From Dastarcus helophoroides (lineage: Eukaryota; Arthropoda; Insecta; Coleoptera; Bothrideridae): DNA of 64,000 nucleotides. The translations under genes and the position numbers were made by a program. Shown piece after piece: positions 55,930 to 64,000 of this stretch (the first letter of the stretch is position 1; each line of letters starts with the position of its first letter). The notes beneath the pieces are model-generated. The model saw only the letters and a list, made by a program, of their open reading frames with translations, had not been told where the DNA came from and did no database searches. Location of the stretch: contig CM053326.1 of assembly GCA_028583605.1 (NCBI GenBank), forward strand, positions 3,978,385 to 4,042,384, given 5' to 3'.

Positions 55930-56935
55930 ATATCAGGTCTAACAGGATCGTGGTACACCCCCTATTTTTTCTTTATTTATGAAGATAAAATTTTCAAAGT
56001 TGCTGCACTTGATGTAATTATAAAATGTCAAATTTTGACACAAAATTGAGATTCCTACTGCTGTCACTTTGGCTAAAACTGATAAAAAATTTTGATTTTT
56101 AAATAGAACACCATATATATTATTACATTTTTGGAATTTGCCTAATTTTCTGCATACAAGACACATAAAATGAGTAATTTTTAACGGATAAACATTTTTT
56201 TTTGGTCCTATTTTTTTTAGCCTAGAAGGTCGTGAGACTCACCCTAATTAAGGCCAACTGACATTAGCGCTGCAAAAAAATTTAAATTAGGAAAACTTTT
56301 CAAATTTGTTTTCCATACCTATCTTTTGTTCTTATTGAACAAATTTTCAAATAAATTAAAATCGAATATTTTGAATTTCTTTAGCCGTAACTTCAGTTCT
56401 ATTGATTTCACAGCAAAAATAAAAGTATGGTTAGATTCATTCATGATTACACTTTTGAGTACCAGAGTACCAATATGGTGCCATTCAAGAAAATGAATTT
56501 ATGACATAGAAACCATTTTTCTTAACATTATCACGTAATAAAAGAATAAAATACTCCTTTTCCCTCGTGATTTGTTTCTTTTTAGCGTTAATGTAGTCCA
56601 TTAGAATCAATTAGAATGAGTCATAGTCTGCTAGGTTGAAAAATAAAATACGACCAAAAAAATTGTTGATCCTTTAAAAATGACTTTTTTTTAGATGTAT
56701 TGTAAGTATTCAGAAAATTATGCAGATTTTAAAAATGTAATAATATACAGGGTGTTCTATTTAAAAATTGAAAGATTGTATCAGTTTTTGCGAAAATAAC
56801 AGTAGTAGGAGTATCATTTTTATGTCAAAATTTGACGTTTTATAAGTACATTAGGTGTAGTAAATTTGAAACTTTTATCTTCATAAATACAGAAAAAAAA
56901 AGGTGTGTACCATGATCCTATTACACCCGATATGG
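55930..56935. repeat. Two inverted copies of a TATACAGGGTGTTC-ended transposon terminus
   Basis: 55935-56122 is the reverse complement of 56749-56935 (about 75-80% by eye). The terminal words are accatatata (left copy, decayed) and tatacagggtgttctattta (right). The tips face each other across 630 bp, so these are two separate insertions of one family or one rearranged element, not a normal TIR pair. A short frame after the right copy (56905-57120) is unrecognised. Confidence 0.6.
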
Positions 56936-57144
56936 TTGGCATGGTTTTTAAACGCCACATAAATGTCTCAATAGCGGATGTGAAACAATGGGTTCAGTTA
57001 GAAAAGGACTTGAGTGATAAGTTCAACCCCAGAAACTTAATTGGCTCCCTAAAAATATTTGAATATTATCGAAAATCAAGCTTTCAAACAAAAAACTTGA
57101 AATATAAAAGAAATAACTCGACTTCCACACAACTTCGAGAAAAA

Positions 57145-57485
57145 AAGGTTTCTAATGCACAGACCAATAGGTTTGAACATTTATTAGATTCGAAGTTTGG
57201 AAACCAAATACCGGTTTCGATCTTGTTAGATCTCGTCAGTATGGTATATCCAACTCGAATGCTAACAAATGTTCCGACAAGTAAGTACTAAAACATTCAC
57301 AGGCGTCAAGCGAGTGACTCTTAGTATTACCACCTATTGGTCCATAGAAAAGCTATGGCCATCGCCAACAATGTCGTATGCAAGTAGAATGCAACCTAGA
57401 CTACAAATTCATGCAGTCCTCCTAGAGAGTAACCGCTTCGCTAGGTGGCAGTGTTTCAAATGTTGGTAGTTCATTTACCTATGAT
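57145..57485 (-). mobile_element. Hammerhead-bearing repeat, left part, interrupted by hAT-type element B
   Basis: Reverse-orientation relative of 33032-33386: aatgcacagaccaataggtt through acaggcgtcaagcgagtga, then after about 45 unrelated bases a second segment running aagtagaatgcaacctagac to ttacctatgat. Its continuation tcactatacacgcctgg is at 61388-61430, on the far side of element B. Confidence 0.7.
57188..57262 (-). ncRNA. Type I hammerhead ribozyme, third copy
   Basis: On the minus strand: CTGACGA (57239-57233), stem II GATC/TAACAA/GATC, GAAA, minimal stem III A-CCGG-T and GTA triplet. Stem I has one mismatch near the core (CCATA against TTTGG), while the outer part of stem I pairs well. 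Confidence 0.7.
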
Positions 57486-60400
57486 CAGTGGCGGTTCGTA
57501 GTCAAAACTAATGGGGGTGCTGCTTAGCGTTTTAAAATATTTAAGATTTCGACTAGAAATTTCGACATTTTCAAAACGTTACTTTTCCAAAATTTTAGAT
57601 TTCTTTGAAAACTTGACAATGAAAACTTTTGATAATGTCGCGTTTCTTGAAAAGTTGGATTTTTTCCAAATTTCTACTGTATTGCAAAATTTAATTTTTT
57701 TCTTTTAATCTTGACCTTATTTTAATTTTAAGTATTGACTTTTCTGAAAAACTGTGAATACTCTTTTAAAAATTTCCGTATTTGTGTAAATATTTAGACT
57801 TTTAGGTGTTCTGTCTTTTTTTTGTAATTTAATTATTACATTTTTTTTAATTATTACCATTTGAAAATCCTTACTTTTTCTGAAAATGTAAATTTTTTCA
57901 AACCTGGACTTTTAACTTTTTAAATTCTCGACTTTTTTCTAAATTTCATCTTTGTTCATAATTTTTTTTTGGAAAATTATAATTTTTTTATTGAAAATTT
58001 TGATTCTTAATAACTTCGACTGGTTTTTATTTAAATGTCAACTCTATTTCAAAATTTCGACTTTTTTTGGAAAGTTTCGATTATTTTTTGATTTTTTTTG
58101 TTGAAAATATCGCTGCTTCTTTATTTTGGAAATTCTTTCAAAATTTCGACTTTTTTGAAAATTTTATGAAATGTTTGAGATTTTTTCGAAACTTTAATTT
58201 TTTTGACCTAAAATTTCAACTTCTTAAAAAAATTTTCCATTTTGATTCAAAATCTTAGCTACCAAAAATTTTAACTTCTCAACGACTTTTGAAAACCTGG
58301 ATTTATCTGATAATTTTCAGTTGTTTTCAATTTTCCGGTTTCGAAAATTTCGGTTTGTATTAAAAAATTAAGTGCAAATTTCCCAACTATTTAAAATTTA
58401 AACTTTCGAATTATTTCGTAAATTCAATAAAAATTCTTAAATCTTTTTCAAATTTTCATATTTTTTTTAATTTCGAGTATAAAATTTCTTCATGAATTTT
58501 TTTCCTTTTGCAAAATGTTGACTTCTTTTGGAAATTTGAAAGATTTTGAAAACTTTTGCCTTGTCAACAAATTTCGATTTTCTTTATTGAAAATTTTAAC
58601 CTTTCCTTAAATCTGCACTTTTTTGAAATTTTCGACTTTTTATTTTAATTCCCACTTTGTTGAAAATTCCGGCCTTTTTCAAATGTTCGAATTTTTCAAA
58701 ATTTTGGTCATTTTCCAAAATTTAAAATTTTTGGAAAACTTAAAAATTTTGACTATTTTTCTATTTCAACTATTTTTAAAATTTTGACATTTTTTACTAA
58801 CTGTCGATCCTTAATTTAAAAATTATGATTTTTTTAAGTCAGACATTTCTTAAAACCTTTTATTGAAATTTTCGACTAATATTTCGTAAATTTCGACTAC
58901 ATTTCAAAACTTCGATTTTTTTTCAAAATTTCGACTCTTTTTGAAAACCTGACTTTTTTTAAAAAAGTTCGAACTTTTTTAAAAATTTAATTTATACATT
59001 TTTTTAAACATTTTCAATCAAATCTTCGACTTAAAACAAAAGGTTCTTTTCAAACTTGAACTATTGAAAATTTCGACTTTTTTCAAAATTTTACTTTTTC
59101 AAAGTTTCAACTTTTTTGATAATTACGAATTTTTCAATAACTTTGAGTTTTCTTCAATATTCAAAAAATCTAGCTTCTTTAAAAATGTAATTAAAAATTC
59201 TGCAATTTATTTCAAATGTCGCTATTTTTTCAAAAATTCGTCTTTTATTCACATTCCCAAAATTATTGAAAATGTCGACCATTTTAAAAATTGAAATTTT
59301 TTTTTCGAAATCCTTATTTTCTTTTGAAAATTTGACTATGAAAATTTCAAATTTTTTAAAATTTAACCTTTTTTGAAATTTGACTGTTCTGATAACTTTA
59401 GCTTTATTTTTTAAAAGTGGTAATGTTATTCTTTTTAAATTTACATTTTTTGAAAAAAATTTTAAAATAACACTCGAATTTAAAAAATTAATATCAAAAA
59501 TTTCTATTTTTAAAACTGTGCAAAGTTTTGAAACAAATTTTTAACAAAAACTTGCATTTTATGTACAAATTAATTGCTAAAATTTGAATTTTAATCACAA
59601 AAAAATTGGGTTCAAGTTAAAATATTTGATTTTTGAAATTTCTCCGAAACTTCAAAATTACTAGAAATAAATTAAATTAGAGCAGTAAATTGTTACTGAA
59701 ATTTTTTCAATATTTTGATTCATTTTAATTTCGAAATTTTGAGACTAGAAATGTTGACTCTTTTTCTCAAAAATTTTAATTATTCCCACTTTAAAAGTCG
59801 AAATTATAAAAAAAATTGACAATTAATTTATTTCAAAAAAAGTTATTTTTCTTTAATTCCGAAAATGTTATTTTTTTTTTGAAAAATATTTACAAATAGG
59901 AAATTTCAACTTTTTCTATAAATATATGATCTGCTTTCTCTTGAAATTTTAAGTTTAATCTTTAAATTTCGATCTTTTTTTTTATCGAAATTTGAATTTT
60001 AAATTCGAACTTGAGAATTTTAAGAATCAATTTAACATTTCTAGAAAAATTGGAAATTCTGATTAAAAAATTTCTTTGGTCCTACAGTAGTAGTAATTTT
60101 TCAGAGAAATAATAAATTGTAAAAAAAATTGAAATTTACAAAGTTTATTTTTCCTTGAAATTTCAATATTTTTTTCAGTTTTCTTATTTTTATGCAGATT
60201 TGAAGTTTATTTTCCCTAAATTTATACTTAATAATTTTGGGTTTCTTATCAAGTTACAAAATAAAATGAATTTTAAAATATTAAAATTTCGTTAAAAAAC
60301 TTTTAAATTTCCAAAACAAATTGGAGAGAAATGAAAATTTCTACAAGAAAAAATATTTTAAAGACAAAATCTCCAGAAAAAGTCAAAATTTAAAAAAAAA

Positions 60401-61379
60401 ATTATTTGCACAAAATGTTTAGAGAAAAACACAAATTTCTTAGGAAAAAAAAGTAAAATTTCTTAGAGAAAATATCGAAATTTAAAAAAAAAATTTATAT
60501 ACCATTACAAAAAATTTGAAATGTTTTGTTTGTCCCAAAATGTTGAAATTTTTATAGAGATTTCAGGGTTTTTTCCAAACATTTTTTGTCAAAACTACAA
60601 ATTAAAACAAACTTTAAATTTATTCTTCATAAAAATTTAAATATTTCCAAACTGGGCCGAAGAAATGTTAAATAAATTGAAAAAAAACAAAAAACTTTAA
60701 ATTGTCAAAAAAAGTTGTAAAAAAACTTTACAATTTTAAAGCAAATTAGAGGAACATAAAAAAAATCTGTAGAAGTTGGAATTTCTAGAAGAAATTTTAA
60801 GAACAACACTTTTAGGAAAGATAGAAATTTCGAGAAAATTTTTTTGTATAAAAACTTTAAGAAAAATGGAAACTTTGCAGAAAAAATCAAAATTTCCTAA
60901 AAAAATGGAAATATCTGAAAAAAACTCAAAATTTTTATACAAAATGAGATTTGACGTAAAATTTCGAATACAACGTATAAACTTATTTTTTAGAAAAATA
61001 GTAAAATGCTAGATGAGTTGGATTTAGATTTTTTCTTGAAACTGTAATTATTTTCTCAAAATGTTAACATTTTCAAAGAAGTTTGAGTTTTTTTCTTAAT
61101 ATTTTAATTCCTGCTCGAAATATTGATTTCTTCGTCAATACTTTTACAAAAATTAGTTTTTAAAAATGTGATGTTGATCAAAATTAAAAATAAAATAAGT
61201 TTTTAAATGCCGTAACTTCGTGAAAGAAGCCTAAAATTTCTATAAAAAGAAATCAGAAAATATTTAAAATTTCTACAAAAAATTGTGAAATGAAGTGTTG
61301 AGAAAATTTTGAGAAAAAAACTCTTGAGCGAAATTGGGGGTGCTGCAGTTCCGCAGTGCCTACATGCCAGCCGCCACTG
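57486..61379 (-). mobile_element. Large non-coding hAT-type element B, perfect 8-bp TSD
   Basis: Ends CAGTGGCGGTTCG and the complement of CAGTGGCGGCTGG. The target duplication cctatgat occurs at 57478-57485 and 61380-61387 and lies inside the hammerhead-bearing repeat. The subterminal gggggtgctgc and gcagcaccccc-type words are shared with element A in inverted order. The 3.9-kb interior is low-complexity attttcgactttttt on plus, without a transposase frame; all frames in it are short and repetitive. Confidence 0.9.
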
Positions 61380-61439
61380 CCTATGATTCACTATACACGC
61401 CTGGAGGGCTGCATGAATTTGTAGTTTAAGGAAATGTGA

Positions 61440-62534
61440 TAGATGAAATTGATTTTGAAAAAAAAATTCATGGAGAACTAAACATTTTTTTTGAATCATT
61501 GTCTTGAAAAGTTGAGCTTAAAGTTGCAGAAAAGAAGTGTAAACATTCATAATTGAACAGAATCAGATTGTTTAGAAAAAAAAACTTTTTCAAGTTTATA
61601 TTTGTAAATGTGGAGATTTAAATTTTAAAGTCGAAATGATGGAAAAAATTTAATCTCAAGAATAAATTCTAATTTGATTTTAAGTTAAAAATTTAGTTCA
61701 AGTACACGAAGAATTTGGAGTTATGTGTAAAAAGTCGAAAATCTCTGAAAAGAAAAGAGAGAAAAACTTTCGAAAAAAAGCAAAACCTGTTAAAACGTTT
61801 AAAATTTGGAGTTTAGGTCACAGATTGAAAAAAAAATGTAAAAATTAAAAGTGTAAGGTAATCCCGATAACACATTTGAACCTAAAATGAAAGTCGAAAT
61901 TACATTATTTAACCTCAATAAATTAGAAGAAAAGTAAAAATTTCTAGGAGGTTAAAATTCTTATTTTAAGAAAAGGAATAAAATACCAAGTTAGTTTGAA
62001 AGCATAAATTCGGAATTTTGAGAAAATGATGAACAATTTGAAAAAAAGTGTTTGAATTCGAGATTTCCATGAAATTCACAAATTAATTAAAATCATAAAT
62101 TAATAAAGAAAAGAGCACCTATTAAAAATTTAAACTTAAAACTTTGAAAAAAAAACTATGTGATTTAAATAAGATATTAAATTAAATACTGAAAATTTAT
62201 TTAAAAAAATTTGCATATAAACCTGACATTTTAAGAAAAAGTAAGAAATTTTTTGTTAAAAGTCGAAATTTTTAGGAAAAGTTCAATTTCCAAGTAGAAG
62301 ATTTAAAGAATAGACTTCAAGCGGAGGTACGAAACCTAAATTGTATAAAAACATTGGGAATTTGAAAATTCATCCAGAACTTATAAGTGAATCGGGTTAA
62401 AATTCTAAAATTTCTAAAAAATAAAATAAAATATTTGATAATTTGGTTTAAAATATATTTTTCAAATAACAGTTTAAAAACTGAAAGGGTGAACTCGACA
62501 TTTTATTAAAAAAAACCAAAATTTGAAAGGCAAC
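61440..62534. other. Low-complexity AT-rich DNA
   Basis: No gene. Purine-rich aaatttgaaaaa-type sequence, similar in vocabulary to the hAT-type interiors but without recognisable termini. Confidence 0.5.
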
Positions 62535-62795
62535 TTTTTTTTTAAGTTTAATCCACTCGCAAAGGATAAACCCATTATGCTTTCAAAGCACTGCGAGTAG
62601 TCTAGTGTGCCTCAAGAATCTTGCCCTTGGAGAGATCAATCCTATTAGTTCCTGCGAATCCAAGAGGGTTAAAGTGTGTTTTGGGGCTGAACTCCAAATA
62701 TGAGAACAGTATTGGCTAGTGTTACCCTAACTTGAGCTTTGTAGAGTGTTATATCTGATGAGACGTGAAGTACTTCTTAGCTCTAAAAAGTAACC
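62535..62795 (-). mobile_element. Internally deleted LINE fragment (jockey/CR1-like), copy 2a
   Basis: T-run at 62535-62543 (poly-A on minus) then the family 3' UTR. Two internal deletions relative to copy 1 follow (after gcactgcgagtag and after ttcctgcg). Ends at gctctaaaaagtaacc, immediately followed by the T-run of the next copy. Confidence 0.75.
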
Positions 62796-64000
62796 TTTTT
62801 TTTAAGTTTAATCTACAAGGAAAAACCCATTATGATTTCAAAGCACTGCGAGTAGGATGCGGAAACAAAGATAGATGGCGATAAACCGCCTTCTTAAATA
62901 TAGGCTGTAATTTTTGGGGAAAATTCCCTTCGTTTCATAAGTTGGAAGTTCTATAGAAAAAAGAGTCTCCATAGACAAAAGTCCTCACTGTGTCAAGCTG
63001 GACCGCACAGGAATTTGCTGTCTCCGACTATTTAGTATGCCTCAAGAATCTTGCCCTTGGGGGGATCAATCCTATTAGTTCCTGCGAGCATCTTTCATGA
63101 CAGTACTTGTAGAAAAGAGACAAGTCACCAACCATACGCCTGTGCTCTAGTGTTTCAAGAGAATTGCTTAGACTCTTGTCATCAATGAGGCGAATCGCTC
63201 TCCTTTGAATTGAATCTAAGAGAACTAAAGTGTGTTTTGCGGGTGATCTCCAAACATGACAACAGTATTGGCTAGTGTTGGCCTAGCTAGAGCTTTGTAT
63301 AGTGTTAATAGCTGATGAGATGTGAAGTACCTTTTAGCTCTAAAAAGAAAGCCTAGCTTCTGAGAGACAAATTTGGCAATAGCGAGCACGTGATCGTCCC
63401 AAGAGAAGTTAGTGCTCGCATTCACTTCTAGGATAGATAGATTAGATCCCATCGAAAGGATTTTATCGTCCATTAGTATGTTTGTTGCATTATCCCTTGA
63501 TGTAGCGTTGAAGACGACCAAATTGTTTTTACCCCATTTTAAAATAATCTCGAGATCCCGATTAATCGTCTGTATCTGTTGTTCCCTTAGTCGATCTGAA
63601 GCAGCGATAGATAATGCTTTGTCGGAGAAAAAAGATGACTAAAGGTACTATCATCTGCGTAGCTGTATATAGGATTGGATGTTGAAGCTAAAACATCGTT
63701 TATGTGTAACAGAAATAGAGAAGGAGATAGAACAGACTCCTGAGGCACCCCTGCGTTAATCGCAAATGTCTCGGATGAGATGCCATCGACGACGACCTGA
63801 AGAGATCTGTCAGCAAGAAAATTGGATATCAAATGACAGAGTACAGGAGGAAGATCATAGGATGTTAATTTGGCGAGAAGAGATCGGTGCCAGACTCTGT
63901 CGAAAGCCTTTGAGATATTCAATGCCACAATCCTACCCTCACCAACGCCACAGTTCATTAAAAAAGCGCATCCAGGTTTGATATTTCGATAAAAAACTCG
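62796..64000 (-). mobile_element. LINE (jockey/CR1-like), copy 2b, open at right edge
   Basis: 3' T-run at about 62796-62803, then the same 3' UTR and RT coding region as copy 1. The 5' end lies at or beyond 63970. Tandem arrangement with copy 2a suggests one copy inserted into the tail of the other. Confidence 0.8.
63000..63960 (-). pseudogene. LINE reverse transcriptase, motifs A-C preserved, frameshifted
   Basis: 63958-63587 reads ALNISKAFDRVWHRSLLAKL, GVPQESVLSPSLFLL and SYADDSTF, keeping the catalytic YADD. A frameshift near 63620 leads to NLVVFNATSRDNATNILMD, SWDDHVLAIAKFVSQKLGFL and YKALARPTL in 63521-63225. A further break at about 63225 leads to the DSIQRRAIRLIDD block near 63190. 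Same family as 5347-6420. Confidence 0.8.

Noticed and set aside
60705..61499. Short frames inside the low-complexity hAT-type interior
   Set aside because: Phe/Lys/Leu-rich translations of AT-rich quasi-repeats. No domain.

Overview
The window looks like AT-rich nuclear DNA of an arthropod, most likely an insect. The evidence is the set of element families: DD41D mariner-like, Tigger/pogo, hAT, RTE-type and jockey/CR1-like LINEs, and a Ty3/gypsy element primed by tRNA-Leu, plus one canonical GT-AG intron. No conserved host protein-coding gene, rRNA or tRNA gene was recognised. Almost everything that can be explained is mobile DNA or its decay products, often nested. No species can be named from the sequence.

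Layout. 1-1001: internally deleted hAT element running off the left edge. 2048-2339: mariner-type remnant. 2361-4833: fold-back element with 0.76-kb arms. 5307-6465: 5'-truncated LINE between unusually long direct repeats. 7265-9190: old inverted and TATACAGG-ended repeats. 9450-14700: low-complexity DNA with a three-copy 0.9-kb tandem array. 16048-16173: a hairpin. 18138-21849: a complete transposon with exact 8-bp target duplication, 0.37-kb TIRs and an intact two-exon transposase gene, the best-preserved gene here. 21914-24172: long-TIR mariner-type derivative. 25060-28890: RTE-type LINE interrupted by a Tigger element (25201-27013) and by a Helitron-like segment. 31170-34304: gypsy LTR, gag and protease remains, interrupted by a 355-bp repeat carrying a hammerhead ribozyme.

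35834-36835: Tc1-like remnant. 37588-38040: remnant of a conserved uncharacterised protein. 38255-39090: tandem repeat. 39418-40488: intact DD41D transposase ORF. 41290-41920: further hammerhead-bearing repeats. 42036-45240 and 57486-61379: two large non-coding hAT-type elements of one family in opposite orientations. 45423-49603: a 4.2-kb Tigger-like element that lost its 3' coding half to a TTCC-rich microsatellite and gained a solo LTR and a 605-bp TRIM in its AT repeat. 52080-55314: a third Tigger-like element with a frameshifted transposase. 62535-64000: LINE copies running off the right edge.

The most interesting material is: (i) a repeat family with type I hammerhead ribozyme folds (33125, 41804, 57188), resembling animal retrozymes or Penelope-associated hammerheads; (ii) the intact 764-codon transposase with 8-bp TSD; (iii) a young TRIM whose internal region contains a full antisense tRNA T-arm; (iv) several structural mutations readable as events, such as twin snap-back palindromes, duplicated coding arms and nested TSDs.
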